DNA of 64,000 nt from Paraniabella ginsengisoli (GCF_022513635.1 NZ_JAKWBL010000001.1:124001-188000); one strand, 5' to 3'. Positions 30,168 through 39,396 are shown, numbered from the stretch's first letter. Notes: generated by a model not told the origin, from the letters alone. A program made the numbers and translations.

Positions 30168-30200
30168 TAAAAAAATCCCCAACATTAAAGATGTTGGGGA
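30168..30200 (-). terminator. Terminator for the minus-strand lipoprotein gene
   Basis: The perfect 10-bp stem TCCCCAACAT / ATGTTGGGGA is followed on the minus strand by seven T. It lies 250 bp beyond the stop of the 30452-30661 gene. Confidence 0.75.
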
Positions 30201-30266
30201 CTTCATCAAAAACCATTAACCATTAAACCTTATCCTATGAAAATTCAATTCGAAATTACAACTTAA
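30201..30266 (+). other. Leader-like sequence with nine-codon ORF
   Basis: AACCATTAACCATTAAACC and TATCCTATGAAA precede a nine-codon ORF (MKIQFEITT, 30237-30266). It looks like the 5' leader of a gene that is not there. The rest of 30267-30451 shows nothing. Confidence 0.3.
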
Positions 30267-30451
30267 ACTGATATTTTGCAAACGATTGTTAATGGTTTTA
30301 TTGAATTTTCACATTTTTTTATCATTTCATTTGATTGCTATCAAATAATTCGCTATATGTAGGGCGAAGATGAGAACAAAGCTCAATAAATATGTATGAA
30401 AATTTCAATTTTTCTGTAAAAAGGAACCGTATTTAGAGAGCGCTAACGAAA

Positions 30452-30661
30452 TTAACCCCTTTGATCATTATTTTCTGTAAGAAATACATTGTAAAGAGCA
30501 AAGTATTTTGACATTTCCGGAGAAAGCCTTTCCATGTTTTGTGTAAATGGCCTTTTTGGTGGTTTGGGCCTTTGTGGCCTTCTTGGCGGCGCACAAGAAC
30601 TAATTATCGTAATAACTAGTATCAGGAAAAAAGATAGATACGAGATTTTTAGGGTTTTCAT
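30452..30661 (-). CDS. Small proline-rich lipoprotein
   Basis: The 69-residue protein has a lipoprotein signal (LILVITIISSC, lipidated Cys at 23) followed at once by a Pro/Arg/Lys-rich linker (APPRRPQRPKPPKRP) and a short tail. Not recognised beyond this. The linker resembles those that thread through the cell wall, which is inference. Confidence 0.6.
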   Translation of the reverse strand: MKTLKISYLSFFLILVITIISSCAPPRRPQRPKPPKRPFTQNMERLSPEMSKYFALYNVFLTENNDQRG

Positions 30662-30764
30662 TTTGCTTTATTTTTATTGAATATTTACAACAAACAAGCC
30701 AAACATTCATGAAAAAGAAAAGCCACTTGTTAAAACAAGTGGCTCAAAAAAAGTTGAAATATGT

Positions 30765-31280
30765 TTAAAAAGTGTACCGTGCTGACACACCCACATTTGG
30801 ATAAAAGTTGTTGTATTTGTTATAGTCAAATGGCTCAACAATGTGAAATGTAGGACGTACATCTGCAGAAACTGCTAAAGGTATTTTCTTGAATTTGTAA
30901 TCAGCGCCTCCTGTAGGATATAAGCCTACTCCGAAACCGGTGTAATGATCATTATTCGAAAAGGTATTTGAAAGAACGATACCGCCGCCAACAAACCATT
31001 TAAGACCGTCTACAGGTTTAATATCGAAGTGATGTTGATATGTAGCCGCAGCAGAAACGCTTGTCCATTTGGGGCCGCCGCGTCCAACTCTGTCCGGATT
31101 GATACCCAGATTAAATTCCAGGGCAGAGGCGTCATTAAGGAATGTTTTGTATGCTGCAGATGCAACATCATAATAACCACTTCCTAATCTAAGGCCAATT
31201 GATTGTTTGTATTCGCTTTGCGCAAAAAGAGCCGTTGTAACATAAATAAAAGCCAGTGTGAGTGTAAATTTCATTTTCAT
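30765..31280 (-). CDS. Small outer-membrane beta-barrel protein
   Basis: The start is taken at ATG 31280 (MKMKFTLTLAFIYVTTALFA), giving a clean signal peptide. The mature part of about 150 residues has alternating strands and ends in SARYTF with terminal Phe, typical of outer-membrane barrels. No substrate is suggested by the sequence. Confidence 0.72.
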   Translation of the reverse strand: MKMKFTLTLAFIYVTTALFAQSEYKQSIGLRLGSGYYDVASAAYKTFLNDASALEFNLGINPDRVGRGGPKWTSVSAAATYQHHFDIKPVDGLKWFVGGGIVLSNTFSNNDHYTGFGVGLYPTGGADYKFKKIPLAVSADVRPTFHIVEPFDYNKYNNFYPNVGVSARYTF

Positions 31281-31356
31281 TTTTTGGGATAATTTTTTAG
31301 AGCGCAAATGTAAAGAATAGAAGCGTTAATACTTATTTGAAGAATAGCTTAAAAAG

Positions 31357-31384
31357 AAAAAAACCTGCAAAATTGCAGGTTTTT
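31357..31384. terminator. Terminator between two minus-strand genes
   Basis: AAAACCTGCAA / TTGCAGGTTTT with a two-base loop; on the minus strand the T run follows the stem, so it ends the RNA-binding protein transcript. Confidence 0.85.
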
Positions 31385-31408
31385 AAAGATCTTATAATAA
31401 AAAATTAA

Positions 31409-31809
31409 TTAGAAATCTTTATTGTAGTCGCTGCTACGGTCACGGTATCCGCCGCCGCCATAACCGCCGCCGCCGCTTTTCTTGTAACCGCCGCCGCCAT
31501 AACCGCCGCCGCTGTTACCGCCGCCGCCAAAGCTTCTTTTTTGAAGCCACCGCCGCTGTTGCCACCTTCTTTTGGACGGCTTTCGTTTACTACGATATTT
31601 CTACCGTCAACTTCTGTTCCGTTTAAAGCAGTGATAGCAGCTTGTGCTTCATCATCATTAGCCATTTCTACAAAACCAAAGCCTTTGCTACGGTTTGTAA
31701 ATTTATCTAAAACGATTTTAGCTGAAGTTACTTCTCCATGTGAGCTAAATAAATCTTGTAAGTCCTGGTCTTTTAGGTTCCAGCTTAAGTTACCAACGTA
31801 AATGTTCAT
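31409..31809 (-). CDS. RRM RNA-binding protein with Gly-rich tail (apparent single-base deletion)
   Basis: Residues 1-80 are one RNA recognition motif with RNP2 (IYVGNLSW) and RNP1 (SKGFGFVEM). One A added at about 31538 turns the unnatural Ala-rich tail into KKRSFGGGGNSGGGYGGG and continues with GGY repeats to RDRSSDYNKDF, stop at 31409. This is the usual tail of bacterial glycine-rich RNA-binding proteins, which act as RNA chaperones. Total about 133 residues. Confidence 0.92.
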
Positions 31810-31972
31810 TTTTTTGTTTTAAAAAATTTTAAAGAAAGTGAGAAAACAGTAACCAAGATCAATGAACATTTATGTAACATGGAACCTTAATACTGAATAT
31901 ACACCATAATATTATTACAAATATACTGGTAATTTAGTCGTTTCCGCAATAAAATTATTTTATTAAATCATG

Positions 31973-32002
31973 AAAAAAGCCCCAACCTGTCAGGAGGGGC
32001 TT
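31973..32002 (-). terminator. Terminator of the rpsF-rpsR-rplI operon
   Basis: AAGCCCC / GGGGCTT with an inner CCT/AGG pair; six T follow on the minus strand. Confidence 0.85.
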
Positions 32003-32028
32003 AGAAATCAATTTTTTGAGAGTGCTAA

Positions 32029-32474
32029 TTATTCAGAAACTACTTCAAATTCCAACTCGGTAGAATGGCCATTACCGAAATCGATAGTAGCTTTATGCGT
32101 ACCTAATTCTTTAACTTCTTCAGTAATCTGAATTTTTTACGGTCAATTTCATAACCTTTTTGTTCGCGAATGGCCCTGCTGATTTGCAGATTAGTTACGC
32201 TACCAAAAATTTTACCGCTTGTACCGGTTTTAGCTCCAATTTTTAAAGGAGAAGCACTCAATTTGCTAACAACATCGTTGATTACTGCCAACATTGCTGC
32301 TTCTTTCTTTTTGGCTTGCTTAAGTCTTTCTTCTAATTGTTTTTTATTACTAGCGTTGTTTTCAACTGCTAATTTACTTGGTAATAAAAAGTTACGAGCG
32401 TAGCCATTTTTTACATTTACTACCTCATTTATACCGCCCAGGTTATCTACGTCCTGGATTAGAATTACTTCCAT
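32029..32474 (-). CDS. rplI: 50S ribosomal protein L9 (apparent single-base deletion)
   Basis: It starts MEVILIQDVDNLGGINEVVN, with the conserved GYARNFLLP. The frame breaks at an A6 run near 32138. One A added gives RKKIQITEEVKELGTHKATI and the C-terminal domain to a stop at 32029-32031. About 149 residues, normal. L9 binds 23S rRNA near the L1 stalk. It is last in the rpsF-rpsR-rplI operon. Confidence 0.95.
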
Positions 32475-32550
32475 TGTATTATTTTTAGTCCCCTTTTGCC
32501 CAATCCTTGATTGTGACTGTCCTTCGCATGTAGCGAGTTAGGGATGGTTA

Positions 32551-32622
32551 CTAATTGGTTCATGATTAATAGTTCATGGTTAATAGTTTTTCGCCATGAA
32601 CTATAAGCTATGAACTATTTCA
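32551..32622. repeat. TTCATGGTTAATAGTT inverted repeats at the rpsR stop
   Basis: ATTGGTTCATGATTAATAGT, TTCATGGTTAATAG and the inverse GCCATGAACTATAAGC, ATGAACTATTTCAT form a hairpin-prone array. The stop codon of rpsR (32615-32617) lies inside the array. Confidence 0.65.
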
Positions 32623-32878
32623 TCAAATCTGTTACATAAGGTAAAAGTGCCATTTGGCGGGCTTTTTTAACAGCATCAGATACTCTGCGCTGAAACTTTA
32701 AGCTATTACCAGTTAGACGACGTGGTAATAATTTACCTTGTTCGTTCAGGAACTTTTTTAGAAACTCTATGTCTTTATAATCAACATAGTGGATGCCATA
32801 TTTTTTAAAGCGGCAGAATTTTTTTACGCGCTTATCGGTTTTAATGGCTGTAAGGTATTTTATTTCATTCTTTGCCAT
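32615..32878 (-). CDS. rpsR: 30S ribosomal protein S18
   Basis: The 87-residue protein carries the S18 signature ([18 protein letters not shown], then [20 protein letters not shown]). S18 pairs with S6 on the 30S platform. It follows rpsF by 4 bp when the rpsF end is corrected. Confidence 0.97.
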   Translation of the reverse strand: MAKNEIKYLTAIKTDKRVKKFCRFKKYGIHYVDYKDIEFLKKFLNEQGKLLPRRLTGNSLKFQRRVSDAVKKARQMALLPYVTDLMK

Positions 32879-32882
32879 AGTA

Positions 32883-33238
32883 TTAAGCCTCCACTGCTTT
32901 TTCGTTTCCTGTTTTTACGCCACTAGCTTTTTTGCATTATACTCAACGGCGTATTTATCGAGTTTAGTGCAAAGGTGACGAAGTACTGATTCGTCACGAA
33001 GAAGCTGTATTTTAAGCTTCTCATTGAAGTCGGATGGCGCAGTATATTCCAGAACCCAGTATAAACCTGTAGTTTTTTTCTGGATTGGATACGCCAGTGA
33101 TTTTAGTCCCCATGGGTTTTCGTGTACGATAGAGCCACCTGCTTCAGTTACCATGTCGGCAAACTTCTTCTGAGCAGTTTTAAACTCATCTTCGCTTAAA
33201 ACCGGGGTAAAAATCACCATCAATTCATAATTGTTCAT
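32883..33238 (-). CDS. rpsF: 30S ribosomal protein S6 (apparent single-base deletion near the end)
   Basis: The start is ATG 33238 ([20 protein letters not shown]). The uncorrected frame stops after AKKLVA; one A added to the A6 run near 32928 gives [18 protein letters not shown] and a stop at 32883-32885, a few bases before rpsR. About 118 residues. S6 binds S18 and 16S rRNA. Confidence 0.94.
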
Positions 33239-33261
33239 TACCCTGTGAAATTTGGTTAAAA

Positions 33262-33303
33262 AATAAAAATATCCCCAGCTTTTGCTAAGGGGCTGCAAAG
33301 ATA
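33262..33303 (-). promoter_or_regulatory. rpsF promoter box and leader hairpin
   Basis: TATCTTTG (33303-33296 on the minus strand) fits the -7 consensus. Downstream, the leader holds a hairpin (CCCC...AGC-AAAA-GCT...GGGG) followed by a T-rich stretch. It could be an attenuator or an S6-S18 binding site; the known S6-S18 motif was not clearly matched. Confidence 0.4.
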
Positions 33304-33371
33304 GGTTTTTTAATTGAAAAACATTATGGCTGGTAATTTGAAACCTGCATATAATGTTGATGCATGCACTG

Positions 33372-33406
33372 AAGCTGAAGCTGTGCGACGCAATTTCGAT
33401 GCCACA
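33372..33406. repeat. GTGCGACGCAAC-GATG family repeat (copy B)
   Basis: GAAGCTGTGCGACGCAATTT, then CGATGCCACA, closely match 22691-22725. It lies in the rpsF-SDR spacer. Confidence 0.55.
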
Positions 33407-33456
33407 GGGTGCCGGTGCCGGGTAATTAATTGAAACAAAATTAATTAAGACTTGGA

Positions 33457-34253
33457 TTATAATATAGATCTGACCAAACCGCCTTCAACTCGAATAGCTG
33501 CGCCATTGGTTGCAGATGCCAGCGGGCTGACATAAAATGCTATAATATCGGCTATTTCTTCTACTGAAGCGAAGCGCTGAATGAGTGATGTGGGCCTCAT
33601 GTTTTTAAAGAAATCTTTTTCTACTTCTTCCACGCTTATATTATTAGCTTTTGACAGGTCTTCGATAAAACCGCCTACACCTTTCGATTTTGTTGGACCA
33701 GGCAAAATGGCGTTCACCGTTACATTACTACCTTTTGTTAGCTCCGCAAGGCCACGGCTAATAGCAAGTTGAGCGGTTTTTGTAAGTCCGTAATGAATCA
33801 TCTCATCAGGGATAAATACTGCTGATTCACTTGAAATAAAGATGATCCTGCCCCAGTTTTTTTAAGCATTTTTGAAAAGAAATGACGGGCAAGCCTAATA
33901 CCGCTCATAACGTTTACTTCAAAGAAGCGAAACCAATCTTCATCTGGTATTTCGTCAAAAGGCTTAGGTTCAAAAATTCCAGCATTATTCACAAGAATGT
34001 CTAAATCGGATGGCAATGCTGCTATTAAATTATTTACTTCTTCAACTTTGGAGAAATCGGCAGCTATGCCGCTTATGTTGAAAGTTGGATCAACGCTTTT
34101 AAGTTGGCTAACCACTTTGTCTACTGTTTCTTTACTACGGCCATTGATAATTACATTGGCGCCTTCTGTTAAAAGCCTTTTTGCTGTGGCCAATCCTATT
34201 CCTGCGGTTGAGCCACTTACAAACGCCGTTTTTCCGTTTAATTGTAGATCCAT
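33457..34253 (-). CDS. Short-chain dehydrogenase/reductase (apparent single-base deletion)
   Basis: An SDR of about 265 residues with the NAD(P) motif GSTAGIGLATAKRLL, the NNAG motif in DILVNNAGIF, and catalytic Ser (FISSES) and Tyr/Lys (YGLTK). The frames join at the T7 run 33857-33863 with one added base (MLKKNWGRIIFISSES). Substrate is unknown. Confidence 0.88.
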
Positions 34254-34334
34254 TATTTAAAATTTTGAATTCTGAAAGTATTAAACATATTACGTCTATT
34301 TCAAGGTTCTTGTTCAAATATTTTTCCTTTATTA

Positions 34335-34374
34335 CAAAAAAATATGCCTGAAATCTCATGGAAATTTCAGGCAT
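34335..34374 (-). terminator. Terminator of the acidic protein gene
   Basis: The perfect 11-bp stem ATGCCTGAAAT / ATTTCAGGCAT is followed on the minus strand by a T run. Confidence 0.88.
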
Positions 34375-34392
34375 TCTCAACTTAAGGCTTAT

Positions 34393-34860
34393 TTATTTTG
34401 TGTCGCCCAAACTGTATTCATTATTTTCTTCATCTTCTTCACCAATATCTTCGTTCTCATCGTCTTCTTCCTGGCCAGGCACATCTAAATCTTTACCATC
34501 AAGTGTTGTTTTCTCATTTAATTTTTCTCCTTCAAAGTCAACGTCGTCAAGTTGCGCGTTCTTTAGGTCGTCATCATCATCGGTTCCTACTGTTTCGGCT
34601 TGCTTTAAGAGGTCCTTTTCCTGTTTACTAACATTTGTCGCATCATTTAAGTCATCATCGACCTCGTCATCTAAAATACCAACACCTTCTTCATCATCAG
34701 ATGCGGCTGTTAGATTTTCATCCTGGTTTAATTCAGGAGGTTTTACATTCTCCTGGCCAGGTATGTCATTAACATCAGGAAGGTCAAGTGTTCCCTCATC
34801 AGGTCTTAATTCTTTTTTGTCTTTATCAGAATCGGGGAGTTCGAAATTTAAGTTTGTCAT
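34393..34860 (-). CDS. Highly acidic, probably disordered protein
   Basis: The start is taken at ATG 34860 (MTNLNFELPDSDKDKKELRP), giving 155 residues of which a large share are Asp and Glu. Short PGQE-containing phrases recur (DIPGQENVKPPE, DVPGQEEDDENE). No signal peptide or domain. It has its own terminator, which supports a real gene. Family unknown. Confidence 0.6.
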   Translation of the reverse strand: MTNLNFELPDSDKDKKELRPDEGTLDLPDVNDIPGQENVKPPELNQDENLTAASDDEEGVGILDDEVDDDLNDATNVSKQEKDLLKQAETVGTDDDDDLKNAQLDDVDFEGEKLNEKTTLDGKDLDVPGQEEDDENEDIGEEDEENNEYSLGDTK

Positions 34861-34939
34861 AGATCGAGATTTTAGTTCATTGTAAAAGGACAAATACAGT
34901 GCCACGACAAACTAAAAATTGCTTAAAGCTTTTTAAAAA

Positions 34940-35771
34940 TTACTTTCTGTATAACGGAATTCGTTTTAACAAATATTGCAAAGGGCTATCGTAGGCGCCT
35001 TCATTTTGAGCTAACAAAGCCCTTCTTTCTTCGTTATAGATATTTTTATTTTTATCTGTATAGATGTTTAACGTTACGCTGGTTTGATAATTAGCGGTAT
35101 TAATTGTGCTTGAGGTTTCGTTATATTTTTTTCTCCTTCTTTTTTACTATCCTTATTTGATCCGCTGTTAGAAGATGTAGTAATGCTGGATGTAAGCGTT
35201 TGTGTAATAGTGCCGTCAACAACATATTCTACTCCCAGTATATTGCATATTTCATCCATCGTGTAGCTCATCATATTAGACCTGCTAATACCAGCTTTGG
35301 CAAGTATGGCATTAGTAGTTCGAGGATCGACAACTGTAAATTCTCCGGAATGTTTACTTAAAAGCATGTAAGCGGTGTTTTGTGCTTTGTAGCTCATTTC
35401 ATCGCTTGCGCTCTGGCTGTTTTTGATATACCCAAAGGGTAAAATAGCTACTTTATTATGATGGTCTTCAAGAGATATGTTGGAAGGTTTATTGTTGGCA
35501 TTTTTTTCGGATGCTAAAGGCTGCTTGTTAAAGAACTCTATGCGGCGCTGCCATAAGTGACCTTAACAATATCTTGTTTTTTGATTTTGTAAATCAATGA
35601 TTCCCCCTCGTAAGTAAATTTCACTTCATCATCTTCAATTTCTACAACTTTACCTTGCAGCTCATCACCATTTGTTTTAAGAATTATATCAATGTTAGAT
35701 TTTTCAATGGTTTGGGCATTAACACAGAAGAAGCATATACATGCTATTAAAAAAGCAATTGCATTTTTCAT
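34940..35771 (-). CDS. Exported protein with lipoprotein-like assembly-factor fold (two apparent single-base deletions)
   Basis: A signal peptide (ends FCVNAQ) precedes a short beta domain (KTNGDELQGKVVEIEDDEV), then after a frame change at about 35551 a segment with KVAILPFGYIKNSQSASDE, VVDPRTTNAIL and EICNILGVEYVVDGTI. That order resembles CsgG/GNA1162-like proteins that assemble at the envelope (weak inference). A second change at about 35128 (A7 run) leads to YQTSVTLNIYTDKNKNIYNE and a stop at 34940-34942. About 277 residues. Confidence 0.68.
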
Positions 35772-35854
35772 TTTAAACGATTTGGTTTAGAATCTATTCA
35801 AAGATAGCATAATCTAAAATCGATTACAGCAGGTAGGTAAAATATATTGGACAC

Positions 35855-35878
35855 AAAAAAGCCCGGCAATAACCGGGC
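35855..35878 (-). terminator. Terminator of glmM
   Basis: GCCCGG / CCGGGC with loop CAATAA; six T follow on the minus strand. Confidence 0.9.
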
Positions 35879-35896
35879 GATCGTACAAAGATTTTC

Positions 35897-37286
35897 TTAC
35901 TTAATCTCTTCTTTTATATCTTCCATTAACTTGTGTGCTATATGGTTGGCTTTACTTTCAAAATCGCTCTCAGAATAAATCCGGATGATAGGTTCTGTAT
36001 TTGATGTACGCAGATGCACCCAATCGTTATCAAACTCTATTTTAAGCCCATCCTCATCATTTATCGGGTTTTTAGCATATTTCTTTTTAATACTTTTAAA
36101 GATGGATTTAACATCGATATTGCTGTCGAGCTCGATCTTATTTTTGCTAATAAAGTAATCAGGATAATTATTACGCAGAGATTTGATGCTGCCTTTTTGA
36201 TTGGATAAATGAGAAAGAAATAATGCAATACCAATAAGTGCATCTCGTCCATAATGAAAATCGGGAACGATAATGCCGCCATTGCCTTCGCCGCCAATTA
36301 CAGCATTTACGTCTTTCATCTTTTTAACCACATTTACTTCGCCTACGGCGGATGGGAAATATTCGCCGCCTCTTTTCAGCGTAATTTCTTTCAATGCTTT
36401 GGTGCTGCTCATGTTGCTTACTGTGTTACCTTTCTTTTGCGATAAAATGTAATCTGCAACAGCAACCAATGTATATTCTTCGCCAAACATGCTGCCGTCT
36501 TCGCATACAAAACAAAGCCTGTCTACATCCGGATCTACGGCAATGCCCAAATGTGCTTTTTCCTTAACTACTGTATTGCTAAGCTCTGTTAGGTTGTGAG
36601 GTAAGGGTTCAGGATTATGAGCAAAATTTCCGGTGACCTCTTTATTCAGAACAACAATGTTTTCAACTCCTATAGCGTTTAACAAAGCCGGAACAAAAGT
36701 GGCTCCTGTTGAGTTGATCGCGTCAACCACTACTTTAAAATCTTTTGCGGCAATGGCATCTTTATTTACCAAAGGATAATTAAGAATGGCATCAATATGC
36801 TTCTGCATATAAGATGTATCGGAAGTTATTTTTCCTAACTTATCTACAGGCACAAATGTGAAATCTTCAGCTTCAGCAATACGCAATAATTCTTCCCCGT
36901 TTCTGCAGAAATAAATTCTCCTTTTTCGTTTAACAGTTTCAGCGCGTTCCATTCTTTTGGGTTATGACTTGCAGTAAGAATGATGCCGCCATCGGCCTTC
37001 TCCATCGGAACCGCAATTTCAACCGTTGGCGTGGTGCTTAAGCCTAAATCCACCACATCAATTCCCATTGCCGATAAAGTGGATTGCACAAGGCTGCTTA
37101 CCATGCTCCCGCTAATGCGCCCGTCGCGGCCAATAACCACTTTGACAGATTTGTTTTTCGCAGCATTTTTTTTAAGATGGCGCCGTAGGCTGCCGTAAAC
37201 TTCACTACGTCTACAGGAGAAAGCGTCTCGCCGGTTTGTCCGCCGATTGTTCCACGTATTCCAGATATACTTTTTATAAGAGGCAT
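35897..37286 (-). CDS. glmM: Phosphoglucosamine mutase-type phosphohexomutase (two apparent single-base deletions)
   Basis: The start is ATG 37286 ([20 protein letters not shown]). Active-site Ser lies in [15 protein letters not shown]; the metal loop is [11 protein letters not shown], the sugar-binding loop [18 protein letters not shown], and the phosphate site [14 protein letters not shown]. Junctions: A8 run near 37174 ([15 protein letters not shown]) and G4 run near 36899 ([12 protein letters not shown]). About 463 residues. It makes glucosamine-1-phosphate for peptidoglycan, though a phosphomannomutase role cannot be excluded. Confidence 0.9.
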
Positions 37287-37308
37287 ATTGTTTATCTTAT
37301 TTGGGCTG

Positions 37309-37316
37309 CAAATGTA
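37309..37316 (-). promoter_or_regulatory. Candidate -7 box of glmM (TACATTTG)
   Basis: TACATTTG on the minus strand, 23 bp upstream of the start at 37286, fits TAnnTTTG. The -33 region falls into the repeat array and is not recognisable. Confidence 0.45.
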
Positions 37317-37333
37317 GTTAGAAAGTGGGGAAA

Positions 37334-37406
37334 AAGTCAGGGAAAGACCGGAAGTCGGAAAGACCGCAAGTCGGAAAGACCGCAAGTCGGAAAGACCGGA
37401 AGTCGG
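37334..37406. repeat. 16-bp tandem repeat array (AAGTCGGAAAGACCGS)
   Basis: Four and a half units of AAGTCGGAAAGACCG[C/G], the first one variant (18 bp). The same unit builds the inverted repeat at 906-970. The array lies between the end of the esterase-like gene (37416) and the glmM promoter. There are no spacers, so this is not CRISPR. Confidence 0.85.
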
Positions 37407-37415
37407 TTTCCAGGA

Positions 37416-38621
37416 TTACTTCATATCCGTATTTCTAAAAAAGACAATCATGTCGTAATTATCGGCTAAACGTATTGGCCAATCAATAACAGTTCCCATT
37501 GCTCCCATATTTCTGAGCATTTTTGTTCTTTCGGCTACCAAAAATTTTGTTTTCGGATTACTTCTTGCATCAGCTATATCCAGTATAAAGTTGGGGTATT
37601 TACATTGCTGGAAATAGTACTCAACGGCTTTGCTATCCTTAACGGCATCAAAATATTTGCTTTGATAATCTTTCGATCTTTCATCAAAAACAGTCACGCC
37701 TCCTGCGCCGAAATCAGTTGCAATTACAAAGTACTTGTCTTTATAAAAATTGTTAAGGAGATATCCGAGCGATCGCATTTTTCCAAATTTCGTTTTTTGA
37801 ACATGTCCATTATGTGCCAATACAATTGCCTTGTTTTGATACGAGTTTGCCACAATAGCTTTTGTGTTTTTAAACATATAACCGTCTCTCACATTAAAAC
37901 CGCCTCTTCCAAATCTTTGGCGATAAGCAAAATCTATTTGTTGATTTAAAAGCGGCAAATAAGTTTTACATCTGGGGTCATTGCAGTCGGCACTCAATTT
38001 TTCAGCAATTGATTTTATATTTTCAAAATCGGCTTTTGCTAGGTTTTTATATCCAACACCGACGTTGCTGGTAAATTTCTTTAAAACAACATTGTCAGCA
38101 GGAGTGAACTGATGATAGTCTTTGATGCGATTTATAATACTATAAAAACCCCGCACTTCCATCCCATAAATATGTACTCTTTCATTTTCGGGTTTGTTTT
38201 TATTGTATGCCCGCAACCAATCCAATTCTTTTTTATTGGTAACTACAGGCTGAATATTTCCAATAAGCTCAAGGCTGTCCGTTTGGTTATTAATGTAAGC
38301 ATCAATTATTTCAGCGGCTAAAATATCGCCTTCATCAATAATCGCTTTATAATCCATTTCCTGAACTAAAAATCGTATTAATCTTTGTCGGTAAGTGTTG
38401 TAAACTGCTGTGCCGTGTGTGCTTTCGCCTATACCAATTACCGTTGCATTTTTTAAAGAGGTTTTTAGAAAATAAATGTCATCAAAATTATCTTCGGGGT
38501 TGACTGTTGTGATTGGGTTTATAATATCGTTTAAGTTGTTTACTTTTTCTTCAATGTTGGTTTGTGAAAATGCCGTATTAAATAATAGGCATAAAGCAAG
38601 TAGTAATAGTTTTATTGGCAT
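37416..38621 (-). CDS. Erythromycin-esterase family hydrolase, exported
   Basis: The start is taken at ATG 38621 (MPIKLLLLALCLLFNTAFSQ), giving a signal peptide; mature about 380 residues. The family motif VIGIGESTHGTAVYNTYRQR carries the active-site Glu/His. YKAIIDEGDILAAEIIDAY and IYGMEVRG follow. Real substrate is unknown; macrolide hydrolysis is established only for a few relatives. The frame is intact. Confidence 0.88.
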   Translation of the reverse strand: MPIKLLLLALCLLFNTAFSQTNIEEKVNNLNDIINPITTVNPEDNFDDIYFLKTSLKNATVIGIGESTHGTAVYNTYRQRLIRFLVQEMDYKAIIDEGDILAAEIIDAYINNQTDSLELIGNIQPVVTNKKELDWLRAYNKNKPENERVHIYGMEVRGFYSIINRIKDYHQFTPADNVVLKKFTSNVGVGYKNLAKADFENIKSIAEKLSADCNDPRCKTYLPLLNQQIDFAYRQRFGRGGFNVRDGYMFKNTKAIVANSYQNKAIVLAHNGHVQKTKFGKMRSLGYLLNNFYKDKYFVIATDFGAGGVTVFDERSKDYQSKYFDAVKDSKAVEYYFQQCKYPNFILDIADARSNPKTKFLVAERTKMLRNMGAMGTVIDWPIRLADNYDMIVFFRNTDMK

Positions 38622-38753
38622 AAAGTAAAGTTTGAGCAAAAATAATGTACCGTGTTTTGTATCATTAAAAAGAGGTTGTTAATTAACAGCTTGTTAAGTT
38701 AGAATTATCAGCAGGTGCTAAACGGCTTATTTCTGTTTAACAAATTAAAAAAG

Positions 38754-38761
38754 TAAATTTG
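38754..38761 (+). promoter_or_regulatory. Candidate -7 box of the toxin-antitoxin pair (TAAATTTG)
   Basis: TAAATTTG 16 bp before the antitoxin start matches TAnnTTTG; an imperfect TTTA stands in for the -33 box. Confidence 0.5.
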
Positions 38762-38777
38762 TGCAAACATCAATATA

Positions 38778-39011
38778 ATGGCAAACGTATTGGAAAAAGA
38801 ATGGAACAGCTATTTCATGCAATTGAATGAAACGGAAAAGAAATCTGTTTTGCAAATGCTTCGTGTTTTTCTAAATGGGCGCAAGAAAAATTCCGAAGAA
38901 AAAATTAGCATTGAGCAATATAATCGGGAATTAGATGAGGCAATGGCCCGAATTGATAATGGTGAGTTTATCACAATGGATGAGCTGGAAAAAGACATAC
39001 AATCGTGGTAA
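38778..39011 (+). CDS. Antitoxin of a ParE-type module
   Basis: The 77-residue, mainly helical protein has the C-terminal phrase DEAMARIDNGEFITMDELEK, common in antitoxins paired with RelE/ParE toxins. It overlaps the toxin start by seven bases. The N-terminal part shows no classical ribbon-helix-helix that I could identify. Confidence 0.78.
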   Translation: MANVLEKEWNSYFMQLNETEKKSVLQMLRVFLNGRKKNSEEKISIEQYNRELDEAMARIDNGEFITMDELEKDIQSW

Positions 39012-39313
39012 GTAACAATCGGAGATTGATAATTGATGTAGAAGCTCAAAAACAACTTCGTGAAATTTATATTTATATTAGAAAAAGCTCATTGCAAAAT
39101 GCAGAAAAGGTAAAGAATAGAATACTGGCTACCATAAAAGAATTACCTAAAAACCCTGAACGGCATAATCCTGATAAATACCGAATGAAAAACGAGGACG
39201 GCTCTTATCGAGCTTACGAGGTGTACAAATACCGGATTGCCTACCATGTATCAGCCCAAGAAATTCGGGTTATACAAATACGCCACACAAGTATGAAGCC
39301 TAAAGAATACTAA
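39005..39313 (+). CDS. RelE/ParE-family toxin
   Basis: The 102-residue protein starts at GTG 39005, overlapping the antitoxin stop. ParE-like order: N-terminal strand, helical pair (KQLREIYIYIRKSSLQNAEK), then basic strands (YRAYEVYKYRIAYHVSAQE, IRVIQIRHTS). Whether the target is gyrase or ribosome-bound mRNA cannot be told. Confidence 0.87.
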   Translation: MVSNNRRLIIDVEAQKQLREIYIYIRKSSLQNAEKVKNRILATIKELPKNPERHNPDKYRMKNEDGSYRAYEVYKYRIAYHVSAQEIRVIQIRHTSMKPKEY

Positions 39314-39359
39314 CCACCATTGCCTCGCGTTAATATTCCTCAGCTTGCCTAATTATAAT

Positions 39360-39367
39360 TACTTTTG
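39360..39367 (+). promoter_or_regulatory. Candidate -7 box of metG (TACTTTTG)
   Basis: Fits TAnnTTTG 29 bp upstream of the metG start. No convincing -33 box. Confidence 0.45.
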
Positions 39368-39396
39368 CCCACAAATTACAAGCATTAATCAAGGTT

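Noticed and set aside
37334..37406. Possible CRISPR array
   Set aside because: Units are directly joined with a 16-bp period and there are no spacers or cas genes.
37416..38621. Erythromycin resistance gene
   Set aside because: Only the family is supported; most members are not known to hydrolyse macrolides.
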